DNA of 64,000 nucleotides from Pullichristensenella sp963930055 (lineage in GTDB: Bacteria > Bacillota > Clostridia > Christensenellales > Aristaeellaceae). The stretch covers positions 186,001-250,000 of the forward strand of contig CAWVKS010000009.1 in NCBI GenBank assembly GCA_963930055.1. The letters are read 5' to 3'. The position numbers were made by a program, and so were the translations under genes. Shown in pieces: positions 23,952-32,156 of this stretch (position 1 is the stretch's first letter; each line of letters begins with the position of its first letter). The notes under the pieces were generated by a model that had not been told where the DNA came from, did no database searches, and was given only the letters and a program-made list of their open reading frames with translations.

Positions 23952-24803
23952 TCACTTTTGCAATTGCTTGAAGCCCTCGCCGAGCGCCTCGTGCACGTTC
24001 TGGACGATGACGAAGGCGCGCGGGTCCACGGAAAAGACGATGGTGCGCAGGCGCACCGCCTCCAGGCGGCTGACCACGCACAAAAGCATTGTGCGCCCCT
24101 CGCCGCTGTACATGCCCCTGGCCTCCAGGGCGGTGACGCCGCGGTCGAGCTCCTTTAAGATACGGGCGGCGATTTCGTCGCCATGGGTGGTGATGATGAT
24201 GTGCGAGCGCGCCAGCCCCGGCCCTTCGAGCACCTGGTCCATGACCACGTTCATCACAAACACGCTGATGAGCGCGTACATGGCCGCCGAGGCATCAAAG
24301 ACGAAGCCCGAGGCGACGACCACCGTGGCGTCCACGGCGAAGAGGCAGACGCTGACCTTCAGCGCCGGCACATAGCGATGCACGAGCGCCGCCAGCATAT
24401 CCGAGCCGCCGGTGGTGGCGTGGCCGCGCAACACCAGCCCGAAGCCCGCGCCGCACAAAACGCCGCCAAAGACGGCGGAGAGCAATACGTCGTCCGTCAT
24501 CGCCGGCACGGGCAGGTAGTCCAGCAAAAACGACAGCGTGACGGACGCGAGGAGCGACCTGAGCCCGAAGCCCAGCCCCATCGAGCGCAGGGAAAGCAAA
24601 AACAGCGGCACGTTGAGGATCAGGTTCACCATGCCGACGCCCACCACGGGCAGGAGGTGGTTGACGATCTGCCCCACGCCGGTGAAGCCGCCGGGGGCGA
24701 CGTTGTTGGGGATCAGGTACAGGCGGTAGCCCAGCGTGGCCAAGAGCAGGCCGCCGGCGATCAAAAGGATGTTAAACAGCTCCTCGCGCACACCGCGCTT
24801 CAT
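23952..24803 (-). CDS. YitT-family membrane protein (DUF161/DUF2179)
   Basis: A 283-residue protein with about five membrane helices in the first 170 residues (for example NILLIAGGLLLATLGYRLYL, GGFTGVGQIVNHLLP, GGSDMLAALVH) and a C-terminal soluble DUF2179 domain (SHIIITTHGDEIAARILKEL, DRGVTALEARGMYSGEGRTM). The family is widespread in Firmicutes with no settled biochemical role; the soluble domain resembles small ligand-binding regulators. Length and order are standard. Confidence 0.92.
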   Translation of the reverse strand: MKRGVREELFNILLIAGGLLLATLGYRLYLIPNNVAPGGFTGVGQIVNHLLPVVGVGMVNLILNVPLFLLSLRSMGLGFGLRSLLASVTLSFLLDYLPVPAMTDDVLLSAVFGGVLCGAGFGLVLRGHATTGGSDMLAALVHRYVPALKVSVCLFAVDATVVVASGFVFDASAAMYALISVFVMNVVMDQVLEGPGLARSHIIITTHGDEIAARILKELDRGVTALEARGMYSGEGRTMLLCVVSRLEAVRLRTIVFSVDPRAFVIVQNVHEALGEGFKQLQK

Positions 24804-24935
24804 AGGTCATGCCCTCCTTAAAGACAGTATGCCCGCTTTGCGCTGACCGGCGCGCGGCGGGCGGCATAGTATGGAAGCAGGCGGCAGACGGCCGCCCGAT
24901 CTTGCGACGCCCCGCGTCCAGAAAGGATGTTTCCC

Positions 24936-25220
24936 ATGCAGAACAGAGCGCCCTTTTGCCCGGGCGAACGCGCGCCGGACGCACCGATGGTACGTATGCC
25001 CCTGTTCCCCCACAAGCCCTGCGGCTGCCGGCCGCCACGCCCCTGCGGCGCGCCGTGCCCGCCGCCCTGCCCGCCGCCCTGCCCGCCGCCTTGCCAGCCG
25101 CACGGCATACCCGCCGCGCCGCCGGTGTGCGTGGTCAACCCTTTCAACCCCTGCGAGCGCGCCACGGTGCAGCTCTCCATCGACGAATGCGGCAACCTCA
25201 TCGTCTGCCTGAAGCGCTGA
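24936..25220 (+). CDS. Small Cys/Pro-rich protein of unknown function
   Basis: A 94-residue protein. The middle carries a tandem PPPC repeat (PCPPPCPPPCPPPCQP) coded by about three 12-nt units around 25050-25090. There are about a dozen cysteines in all. The C terminus (ATVQLSIDECGNLIVCLKR) looks like a folded strand pair. ATG 24936 lies 8 nt after AAAGGA; ATG 24927 overlaps that site. It has no signal peptide or membrane segment. It could be a metal-binding or spore-coat-like protein, but I do not recognise a family. It is plus-stranded amid minus-strand genes. Confidence 0.6.
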   Translation: MQNRAPFCPGERAPDAPMVRMPLFPHKPCGCRPPRPCGAPCPPPCPPPCPPPCQPHGIPAAPPVCVVNPFNPCERATVQLSIDECGNLIVCLKR

Positions 25221-25332
25221 GGCCGTCGCGGCGCATAAAGCGCCCCTCCGCGGAGCAAACTGACACTGCAAGCGCCCGGGACGTTTTCCGGGCCGTCCGC
25301 GCCGGCGAACTCTTTGCGAAGGGGTGTTTTGA

Positions 25333-25485
25333 GTGTCGATGATGGAATGCGCCATGTGCCACCGCGCGCAGGACGCGCGCGCGCTGCGCGGCTGCCCGGT
25401 GTGCGGCGCCATGCTCTGCGACGAATGCGCAGAGCGCGAACACGGCCTGTGCGCCGACTGCGCCGCCGCCGGGCGCGACGAATGA
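25333..25485 (+). CDS. Tiny zinc-ribbon-like protein (four CxxC pairs)
   Basis: A 50-codon frame beginning with GTG 25333 (AAGGGG about 9 nt upstream; ATG 25339 and 25342 are alternatives). It contains CAMC, CPVC, CDEC and CADC at regular spacing, enough for two zinc sites of a treble-clef or B-box-like fold, and almost nothing else. It ends 12 nt before a terminator, which supports its being a real transcript end. It is probably a small metal-binding adaptor; the function is unknown. Confidence 0.6.
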   Translation: MSMMECAMCHRAQDARALRGCPVCGAMLCDECAEREHGLCADCAAAGRDE

Positions 25486-25496
25486 ACCGCCCGTAT

Positions 25497-25529
25497 CCCC
25501 GCGGGGCCTTGCTTCGCGGGGAGCTTTTT
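25497..25529 (+). terminator. Terminator after the small Cys-rich genes
   Basis: CCCCGCG (25497-25503) pairs with CGCGGGG (25515-25521), followed by AGCTTTTT. It abuts the stop codon of the convergent dnaB gene. Confidence 0.75.
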
Positions 25530-26886
25530 ACGCCTGCGCGGCGGCCTCCCGCGCGCGGGGCGAAAGATCCATAAACCAGGTGTATTCGCCCTTCCAGCCG
25601 AGCTTCACCGTGCCCAGCGCGCCGTTGCGCTGCTTGGCGATGATGATTTCGGCGATATTCTTTTCCGCCGTCTCCGGCTCGTAATAGTCCTCGCGGTGGA
25701 TGAACATCACCACGTCCGCGTCCTGCTCGATGGCGCCGGATTCGCGGATGTCGGAGAGCATGGGGCGATGGTTGGCGCGGCCCGTGGGCGCGCGGGAGAG
25801 CTGGGAAAGGGCGATGACCGGCACGCCCAGCTCCGTGGCCAGCCCCTTGAGCGAACGGGAGATGGCCGAAACCTCTTCCTGGCGGCTGCCGAAGCGGCCG
25901 GAAGCGGTCATCAGCTGTATATAGTCGATCATAATGAGGTCCAGCCCCTGCTCCAGCTGCAGGCGCCGCGCCTTGGAGCGCACTTCGGCCACCGTGACGC
26001 CGGAGGAGGCGTCCACAAACATGCCGCTGGGGCCGATGGCGATCATCGCCTCGGAGAGCTTGCCCCACTCCTCATCGGAAATCTGCCCGCGACGCACGCG
26101 CTGCATGTCCACCTTGGCTTCCGTGCAGAGCATGCGCATGGCCAGTTGCTCGGCGGGCATTTCCAGCGAGAACACCGCCGCCTTCTTGCCCGCGCGGATG
26201 GCGGCGTTTTCGACGATGTTCATGCCAAAGCTGGTCTTGCCCATGGAGGGACGGGCGGCGATGAGCACCAGTTCGCCCGCGTGCAGGCCGGTGAGCATGT
26301 CGTCTAGCTCCGAATAGCCGGTGGGCACGCCCTCGATGCGGCCGTGGTTCTTGACCAGTTCCTCGATCTTCTCGAAGGTGTTCAAAAGGATGGGCTGGAT
26401 GGGCTGGAGCTGTTCGCCGCCCTTGCGCATGGCGATATCGTAGATGGCGCGCTCCGCGCCCTCAAGGATGTCGCGCGTCTCCTGCTCGCCGTCGTAGCTG
26501 GCGCTGACGATGCCCTCGGCGGCGCGGATGAGCTTGCGGAGCGTGGACTTTTCGTCCACAATGCGTATATAGGCGCGCACATTGCTGGCCGAGGGCACGG
26601 CGCTGGCCAGGCCGATGAGGTACTGCGCGCCGCCCACCGCCTCCAGCTTGCCGCGGCGGGACAGCTCGGCGTCCAGCGTCACCAGGTCTATGGCGCGGCC
26701 GGCCTCCGAAAGGGCGCGCATGGCGGAATAGACCTCGCGGTTGGCGGGGTCGTAAAAGTCGTCGTCCGTAAGCGACTCCAGCGCCAGCAGCGCCGCCTCG
26801 TTGGAGCGCAGCATCGCGCCCAGCACCGAGCGCTCGGACTCGGGATGGTTGGGCAGCGCGCGCGCCTCCTGCGCGAACGATTCCAT
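25528..26886 (-). CDS. dnaB: Replicative DNA helicase DnaB
   Basis: A 452-residue hexameric 5'-3' helicase of the replication fork. The N-terminal DnaB domain opens with ALPNHPESERSVLGAML. The RecA-like domain has Walker A ARPSMGKTS, Walker B LIMIDYIQLM, the RQEEVSAISRSLKGLA helix and the LSQLSR and DLRESGAIEQDAD-type motifs (here DIRESGAIEQDAD). It ends close to the family norm without an intein. It is coded one base after rplI on the same strand, the rplI-dnaB order common in Firmicutes. Confidence 0.98.
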   Translation of the reverse strand: MESFAQEARALPNHPESERSVLGAMLRSNEAALLALESLTDDDFYDPANREVYSAMRALSEAGRAIDLVTLDAELSRRGKLEAVGGAQYLIGLASAVPSASNVRAYIRIVDEKSTLRKLIRAAEGIVSASYDGEQETRDILEGAERAIYDIAMRKGGEQLQPIQPILLNTFEKIEELVKNHGRIEGVPTGYSELDDMLTGLHAGELVLIAARPSMGKTSFGMNIVENAAIRAGKKAAVFSLEMPAEQLAMRMLCTEAKVDMQRVRRGQISDEEWGKLSEAMIAIGPSGMFVDASSGVTVAEVRSKARRLQLEQGLDLIMIDYIQLMTASGRFGSRQEEVSAISRSLKGLATELGVPVIALSQLSRAPTGRANHRPMLSDIRESGAIEQDADVVMFIHREDYYEPETAEKNIAEIIIAKQRNGALGTVKLGWKGEYTWFMDLSPRAREAAAQA

Positions 26887-26887
26887 A

Positions 26888-27340
26888 CTACTTGTTTTCC
26901 ACGGTCACGTTGACCAGCATGCGCGTGCTCACACCGGCAGTGAGGCGCACGGTGCACAGCACCTGGCCGGCGGACTTGATGGGCTCCTCCGGCTCGATGC
27001 GGCGCTTGTCCACCTCCACGCCGTGCTGCTCCTTGAGCGCCTGCGCCAGCTGCTCGTTGGTGACGGTGCCGTAGAGCTTGCCGCCCTCGCCGCCGCGCGC
27101 GGTGATCTGGATGACCTTACCCTTGAGGGCGCGCGCCTTTTCCTCGGCGTCGGCGATGCGCACGGCTTCGCGGTGCTTTTCAGCGCTGCGGGCGCGCTCC
27201 ACGGCGTTGAGCGCCTCCGCGGTGGCCTCCCGCGCCAGTTTGCGCGGCAACAGAAAGTTGCGGGCGTAGCCGTCGGAAACTTCCACGATCTGATCCTTTT
27301 TGCCGGAACCCTTGACGTCCTGCAGCAAGATCACCTTCAT
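26888..27340 (-). CDS. rplI: 50S ribosomal protein L9
   Basis: A 150-residue L9. The N-terminal domain MKVILLQDVKGSGKKDQIV and the signature DGYARNFLLPRKLA are unmistakable; the central helix and C-terminal domain (FGTV-like GKLYGTVTNEQLAQAL) follow. It binds 23S rRNA at the base of the L1 stalk. It is transcribed with dnaB from the promoter at 27394-27422, just downstream of a terminator carrying a repeat element. Confidence 0.98.
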   Translation of the reverse strand: MKVILLQDVKGSGKKDQIVEVSDGYARNFLLPRKLAREATAEALNAVERARSAEKHREAVRIADAEEKARALKGKVIQITARGGEGGKLYGTVTNEQLAQALKEQHGVEVDKRRIEPEEPIKSAGQVLCTVRLTAGVSTRMLVNVTVENK

Positions 27341-27393
27341 AACCGTCTTACCTCCCTGTGCGCCACCCAGGCGGCGCGTCCGTCGATACGGCC

Positions 27394-27422
27394 ATTATAG
27401 CACAAAACCCCGCGGGCGTAAA
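27394..27422 (-). promoter_or_regulatory. Promoter of rplI-dnaB
   Basis: Minus strand TTTACG (27417-27422), a 17-nt spacer and TATAAT (27394-27399). The duplicated stem-loop beside repeat copy 2 starts only 4 bp upstream of the -35 box. Confidence 0.7.
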
Positions 27423-27425
27423 GCA

Positions 27426-27449
27426 AAACCGCCCGCGATGGGGCGGTTT
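27426..27449 (-). terminator. Left copy of duplicated terminator stem-loop, repeat copy 2
   Basis: 24-bp hairpin with 9-bp arms AAACCGCCC/GGGCGGTTT. Read on the minus strand it is followed by TTGCTTT, so it is the functional terminator of the yajC transcript. Identical to 27647-27670. Confidence 0.8.
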
Positions 27450-27646
27450 CAGGATGTTGGCAAAGTCAACAGACTGGCAGGGCGTTGAGAAAGCCCGCAA
27501 GCCAAGGAAGCAAACCTGCCGCCAAGGGAGCTTACATGGACGTAAGTGACCGCAGGCGGCAAGTTGGCTGACGCAGGAAGCAAAATTGCATCTGATTCTT
27601 TTTATATCAGGGCAATTTTGCGTTTGTGGGCTTTATCAGCGCTCTG
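27450..27646 (+). mobile_element. Terminator-nested repeat element, copy 2 (197 bp)
   Basis: Same ends as copy 1 (CAGGATGTTGGCAAAG to CAGCGCTCTG). The closing stem pairs 27478-27500 with 27624-27646. Hairpin 1 pairs 27509-27523 with 27555-27569; its core is GCCGCC/GGCGGC, where copy 3 has GCATCC/GGATGC, so paired bases changed together. Hairpin 2 pairs 27580-27596 with 27606-27621, again with altered but still paired arms. GTTGGC-AAA-GTCAAC forms a small hairpin at the left end. It lies between yajC and rplI, antisense to both, and fills most of the 352-bp gap there. Confidence 0.85.
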
Positions 27647-27670
27647 AAACCGCCCGCGATGGGGCGGTTT
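27647..27670. repeat. Right copy of duplicated stem-loop, repeat copy 2
   Basis: Exact 24-bp copy of 27426-27449, without a T tract on its yajC-distal side because the element follows directly. Confidence 0.85.
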
Positions 27671-27692
27671 GGGAGCGTTTGCCCGTCCGGGC

Positions 27693-28070
27693 TTACACCT
27701 GCGGCTCGGCGTCGTTCTCCACCGGCGCGTCCTCGACGCTGCGGATGGCCCAGCGCGCCATGACCATCTGGTTCTTGGCGGAGCCGACGGCCAACGTCAC
27801 GGTATCGTCCTTGATGGAGACGATGGTGCCGTAGATGCCGCCGATGGTGCACACGCGGTCGCCCGTCTTGAGGGCGGCGAGCATGTCCTTTACCTTCTTG
27901 TCCTTCTTGCGCTGCGGGCGGATGAGCAGGAAGTAGAAGATGGCGACCATGACCACCAGCATGATGATGGTGCTGATCATGCCGCCGGCCTGCGAAGCCC
28001 CCGCCTCGGTCGTGCCCGTGGTGGCGGCCGTTTCCGCCAGCGCCGTGAGGAGATTGTTCCAATTCAACAT
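27693..28070 (-). CDS. yajC: Preprotein translocase subunit YajC
   Basis: About 125 residues: a short N-terminal segment, one membrane helix (MISTIIMLVVMVAIFYFLL) followed by the invariant IRPQRKKDKK stretch, and the small beta domain LKTGDRVCTIGGIYGTIVSI. It is a membrane partner of SecDF in protein export. The start at 28070 has AAAGGGG 7 nt upstream. tgt lies upstream on the same strand, the classic tgt-yajC pairing. Confidence 0.95.
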   Translation of the reverse strand: MLNWNNLLTALAETAATTGTTEAGASQAGGMISTIIMLVVMVAIFYFLLIRPQRKKDKKVKDMLAALKTGDRVCTIGGIYGTIVSIKDDTVTLAVGSAKNQMVMARWAIRSVEDAPVENDAEPQV

Positions 28071-28194
28071 GTTCAGACCCCTTTGCATATGGTTGTTTTC
28101 AATGCCTGAAAGACATTATATCCCAATTCCGCGCCGATTACAACTTTTTATCTTCAATTAAGTGTGTCATTCTCGTAAAAAGTTTCCCGGCGCG

Positions 28195-29319
28195 TCACCA
28201 GTTGTCGCGCCCGTGGCGGGCATAGAAGGCCTCCGCCCAGTCACGCAGGCAGTCCTGTTCGATGGCGGCGCGCATCTGTTCCATCATGCGGGTGAGGAAG
28301 CGCAGGTTGTGGATGGAGGCCAGGCGCAGGGCGAGTATCTCCCCCGCCTTGAACAGATGGCGGATGTAGGCGCGGGAGAAGTTTTTGCAGGCGTAGCAGT
28401 CACAATCCGCGTCCAGGGGGCCGAAGTCCTCCGCGTAGCGGGCGTTTTTCACCACCAGGCGGCCGTCGTGCGTAAAGACGGTGCCGTTGCGCGCCACGCG
28501 GGTGGCGAGCACGCAGTCGAACATATCCACGCCGCGCATCACGCCCTCGATGAGGCAGTCCGGCGAACCCACGCCCATCAGGTAGCGCGGCTTGTTTTGC
28601 GGGAGGATGGGGTCGATGGCCTCGAGTATGTCGTACATGACCTCCTTGGGCTCGCCGACGCTGAGGCCGCCGATGCCCAGGCCGGGCAGGTCGAGCATGG
28701 CCATCTGCCGGGCGCACTCCACGCGCAATTCGCGCGAGAACGCCCCCTGCACGATGCCAAAGAGCGCCTGGTCCTCGCGCGTCCTGGCCTTCATGCACCG
28801 CTCCAGCCAGCGCAGCGTGCGCTTCATGGCCTCGCGGGCGCGCGCCTCGTCGCAGGGATAGGGCGAACATTCGTCAAACTGCATGATGATGTCCGCGCCG
28901 AGCTTTTCCTGGATGGCGATGGACGTCTCCGGGGCGAAGAAGTGGCGGCTGCCGTCCAGATGGGAGCGGAACTCCACGCCCTCTTCGCGCACCTTGCGAA
29001 GATCGGCCAGGGAAAACACCTGGAAGCCGCCGCTGTCGGTCAATATGGGCCTGTCCCAGCGCATGAAGCCGTGCAGGCCGCCGGCGCGCTCGACCAGGTC
29101 CTCGCCCGGGCGCAGGTGCAGGTGGTAGGTGTTGGAGAGTATGATCTGCGCGCCGATGCCCTCAAGCTCGTCCGGGGTCATGGTCTTGACCGTGGCCTGC
29201 GTGCCCACGGGCATGTACACGGGCGTTTCGATGACGCCGTGGGGCGTGTGCAGGCGGCCGCGGCGCGCGCCGGTCTGTTTGCAGACGTGCAAAAGCTCGA
29301 ATTCAAAGGGTTTGTTCAA
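28195..29319 (-). CDS. tgt: Queuine/preQ1 tRNA-guanine transglycosylase
   Basis: A 374-residue enzyme that exchanges guanine-34 of GUN-anticodon tRNAs for a queuosine precursor. The catalytic Asp95 is in ILTDSGGFQVF, the second catalytic Asp in FDCVLATRVARNG, and the zinc site in CDCYACKNFSRAYIRHL. The N terminus FEFELLHVCKQTGARRGRL is standard. The start is TTG 29319, 7 nt after GGAGG; upstream in-frame codons run into the previous gene's terminator. Confidence 0.97.
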   Translation of the reverse strand: MNKPFEFELLHVCKQTGARRGRLHTPHGVIETPVYMPVGTQATVKTMTPDELEGIGAQIILSNTYHLHLRPGEDLVERAGGLHGFMRWDRPILTDSGGFQVFSLADLRKVREEGVEFRSHLDGSRHFFAPETSIAIQEKLGADIIMQFDECSPYPCDEARAREAMKRTLRWLERCMKARTREDQALFGIVQGAFSRELRVECARQMAMLDLPGLGIGGLSVGEPKEVMYDILEAIDPILPQNKPRYLMGVGSPDCLIEGVMRGVDMFDCVLATRVARNGTVFTHDGRLVVKNARYAEDFGPLDADCDCYACKNFSRAYIRHLFKAGEILALRLASIHNLRFLTRMMEQMRAAIEQDCLRDWAEAFYARHGRDNW

Positions 29320-29358
29320 AGGGCGATCCTCCGTTTGCGTTTTTGCCGTTTTCGGCGC

Positions 29359-29386
29359 AAAAAAACGGCGACCGTGCGGGTCGCCG
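29359..29386 (-). terminator. Terminator of the Ig-like surface protein gene
   Basis: CGGCGACC/GGGTCGCCG (29366-29386) with a GTGC loop; on the minus strand it is followed by seven T. Confidence 0.85.
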
Positions 29387-29401
29387 GAAAACACCTGCCT
29401 G

Positions 29402-29866
29402 TCAGGCCGCGCGGCGGCGCAGCAGCTTGGCCGCAAGGGCGACGGCGGCGGCGGCCAGCACGGCGACGGCCACGCCCACCGGCAGGGAATCGTCGCCGGA
29501 CTTGGGCACGGTATCGTCGATGACGCGCGCGGCGATGTCCATGCTCAGGAGCATGTCGCCGTTTTCGTTAAAGGCGTCCAGGCGGTACACGCCCGCGTCC
29601 TCCACGGAGGCGTTGACGATGTTGTAAACGCGCTGGTTCGCGCCGGAGATGGGCGCGCCTTCAAAATACCACTGGTAGGAGGCGGGCGACACGCCTTCGA
29701 TGTTGACTTCCATCGAAAGGTCCTCCCCCGCGTCCACCACCGCGTCCTGCGTCAGATGCGACACGCGCATGACGACCGTGGTGGAAATGACGCCCTCCGC
29801 GAAAGCGCAGCCAAACAGCAGCAACAGCGTCATCAGCGCGGCCACGCAAACCGTCCTCTTCTTCAC
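29402..29866 (-). CDS. Small surface protein with Ig-like domain and sortase-like C terminus
   Basis: 154 residues. The signal peptide MKKRTVCVAALMTLLLLFGC ends near AFAEG. A single Ig-like fold is suggested by SYQWYFEGAPISGANQRVY and the ASVEDAGVYRLDAFN strand (the W...DxGxY pattern). The tail has VPKSGDDSLP, then a hydrophobic helix and RRR, the order of a cell-wall sorting signal although the pentapeptide differs from LPxTG. It may be a sortase substrate with a variant motif or simply membrane-anchored. It probably displays a binding domain at the cell surface. Confidence 0.7.
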   Translation of the reverse strand: MKKRTVCVAALMTLLLLFGCAFAEGVISTTVVMRVSHLTQDAVVDAGEDLSMEVNIEGVSPASYQWYFEGAPISGANQRVYNIVNASVEDAGVYRLDAFNENGDMLLSMDIAARVIDDTVPKSGDDSLPVGVAVAVLAAAAVALAAKLLRRRAA

Positions 29867-30090
29867 GTGCGTCTACCCCTTCCGCGGATGCCTCTGCCAC
29901 CCGCATACTACCCTCTATTCTATATCAGTTTATGTCGAATTGCAACGGTTTTGCATTATTATGCATAATTTCGGAAAAATACCGCAATTTTTTCATAATT
30001 TCCTTCGTGATTTCGTAATGAATATCCGTTAAAATGTAATAGTATAGGGAGCCGCGGCGTCGCGGCGGAAACGGGGGTCTGAAGATCGAG

Positions 30091-32043
30091 ATGGGCGGTA
30101 TGTTGCTGCTGCTGGGGTTCGAGGCCTGCGGCTATGCGCTCGCGGACGCGCTGTTTAAGCGGCGGGACGGGATCGTGCGCCTGTGGCTGGGGCTGACTGC
30201 GGGGCTTTTGATGATGATGTGGCTGCCCTCGCTGTTTGCCTACGCGCTGAGATTCACGGCGGCGGCGCAGCTGGCGGCGCTGGGGCTGGCGGCGGTGTTC
30301 GCCGTGCTCGCGCGCCTGTTTTTGCGCGAGCCGCCCGACCCCCTGCGCCTGGAGGGCGAAAAGCGCCCGTTCTGCGGGGGCATGCCGGCCTGGCTGCCCG
30401 TGGCGCTGGTGGCGCCGCTGCTCATACTCTCCATCTACCTGCAATACACGCACACGCTGCGCGATGTGGACGGGGCGCTGCACGTGGGGCAATCCACCTA
30501 CGGAGACCTCTGCCTGCACCTGGGCATCGCCACGGGCCTGCAGAACAGCGCCTACCCGCCCCAATATACGCTCATTCAGGACACGCTGCTGGGCTACCCC
30601 TTTCTGATGGACGCGCTCTCGGCCTCCATGCTCTGCCTGGGCACGGGGCTGCAGGCTGCATTTGTCGTCCCCGGCAGCCTGATGATGGGGCTGGTGTACC
30701 TCGGCTTCATCCTCCTTGCCTGGGAACTGACGCATTCGCGCGCGGCGGTCGTTCTCTCGTATCTGTTGATGTTTTTGAACGGCGGGCTGGGCTTTTTCTA
30801 CGTGCTGGACGGCGTGTGGCAGGATCCGACGCTTTTCAAGAGCGTCTTTACCGGCTATTACGACGCGCCGGCCAACATGGTGGAAAACAACATCCGCTGG
30901 GTGAACGTCATCTGCGACATGATGATCCCCCAGCGCACGCTGCTGGCCGGCTGGACGATGGTCGTCCCGGCGCTGTACCTGCTTGCGCTGGCCATGCGCG
31001 AGCGCAGCCGGCGGCTGTACGTCTTCCTCGGCGTGCTGGCCGGGGCGATGCCCATGGTGCACACGCACTCGTTCCTGGCGCTGGCGCTGGTCTCGGCTGG
31101 CTGCCTTTTCTGGACGCTGCGCCACGCCGAGGACCGCAAAAAGGCGCTCATCGACTACGCGCTCTACGCCGGCATCGCCGCGGCGCTGGCGCTGCCGCAG
31201 CTGCTCACCTGGTCCATCCCCCAGACGGTGGGCGGCGCGGCCGCGACGGGCTCGCTCTCGCTGCGTTTCAACTGGGTCAACTACGACGACGCCAGCGGGC
31301 GGCTCATCGACGGCTACTTCTGGTTCTGGGTGAAGAACGTCGGCCCGGTGTACCTGCTGATGGTCCCGGCGGCGCTTTTGAACAAGGGCTGGAAGCGGGG
31401 GCTTTCCCTGGGGGCGCTGATGGTCTACGCGGTGGCGGAGCTGATCCAGTTCCAGCCCAACCCCTACGACAACAACAAGCTGTTCTACGTGGCCTTTTTG
31501 CTGATGCTGCCGCTGGTGGGCAGCTACCTCACGGCGCTGTGGAACCGCCTGCGGGGGCTGCCGGGGCGGGCGCTGCTGGCGGCGGTGTTCCTCTTCCTCT
31601 CGCTGACCTCGGGCGTGCTTTCCCTGGCGCGCGAAGCGGTGTCGGACTACCAGCTCTTTTCCGGGGGCGAAGTGGAGGCCGCGGAATATATACGCGACGA
31701 ATTGCCCGCGGACGCCGTCTACCTCACCGGCGACCAGCACAACAACCTGGTGGCGGCGCTGGCGGGGCGGCAGATCGTCTGCGGCACGAGCAGCTACCTC
31801 TACTTCCACGGCGTGGATTACCAGCAGGCCAGCTTCGACGCGCGGCGCATGCTGGAAGCCCCGGCGGACAGCCTGGCGCTGTTTGCGGAATACGGCGTGG
31901 ATTACGTGGTGGTGGGCGACAGCGAGCGCTACAACTACGCGCTTGATGAGGCGTGGTTTGCCGAAAATTGCGCCCTTGTCTACGATAAAGGCGGCGTTTC
32001 CATCTACGCCGTGCCGGAAAATGTCGGGATTTTGCCGGAATGA
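30091..32043 (+). CDS. Large polytopic membrane protein (GT-C glycosyltransferase-like)
   Basis: A 650-residue protein with roughly 12-13 membrane helices and a final soluble domain of about 130 residues. The first extracytoplasmic loop holds conserved-looking acidic and aromatic residues (HTLRDVDGALHVGQSTYGD). A later loop reads NNIRWVNVICDMMIPQRT. The tail contains AEYIRDELPADAVYLTGDQ and YGVDYVVVGDSERY, as in the C-terminal domain of bacterial YfhO/DUF2298-type membrane glycosyltransferases. This suggests transfer of a lipid-linked sugar to an envelope polymer, but I did not identify a specific family with certainty. Confidence 0.6.
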   Translation: MGGMLLLLGFEACGYALADALFKRRDGIVRLWLGLTAGLLMMMWLPSLFAYALRFTAAAQLAALGLAAVFAVLARLFLREPPDPLRLEGEKRPFCGGMPAWLPVALVAPLLILSIYLQYTHTLRDVDGALHVGQSTYGDLCLHLGIATGLQNSAYPPQYTLIQDTLLGYPFLMDALSASMLCLGTGLQAAFVVPGSLMMGLVYLGFILLAWELTHSRAAVVLSYLLMFLNGGLGFFYVLDGVWQDPTLFKSVFTGYYDAPANMVENNIRWVNVICDMMIPQRTLLAGWTMVVPALYLLALAMRERSRRLYVFLGVLAGAMPMVHTHSFLALALVSAGCLFWTLRHAEDRKKALIDYALYAGIAAALALPQLLTWSIPQTVGGAAATGSLSLRFNWVNYDDASGRLIDGYFWFWVKNVGPVYLLMVPAALLNKGWKRGLSLGALMVYAVAELIQFQPNPYDNNKLFYVAFLLMLPLVGSYLTALWNRLRGLPGRALLAAVFLFLSLTSGVLSLAREAVSDYQLFSGGEVEAAEYIRDELPADAVYLTGDQHNNLVAALAGRQIVCGTSSYLYFHGVDYQQASFDARRMLEAPADSLALFAEYGVDYVVVGDSERYNYALDEAWFAENCALVYDKGGVSIYAVPENVGILPE

Positions 32044-32067
32044 GCGGGAAATGTCGCCGAATCGCGC

Positions 32068-32097
32068 TTGACGCGCGGGCAAGAATGCGCATACAAT
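32068..32097 (+). promoter_or_regulatory. Promoter of the MarR gene
   Basis: TTGACG (32068-32073), an 18-nt spacer and TACAAT (32092-32097), 60 nt before the start at 32157. Confidence 0.65.
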
Positions 32098-32156
32098 ATA
32101 AAAAGGACAGGTAAAACATACGCAGGCCCGCTGGGACGGCGATGGAGGGATATGGC

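Noticed and set aside
29959..32082. Open 707-codon frame on the minus strand
   Set aside because: Lies antisense to the 650-residue membrane protein gene; the translation is Arg/His/Gln-rich with no domain. Long antisense frames are expected in GC-rich DNA.
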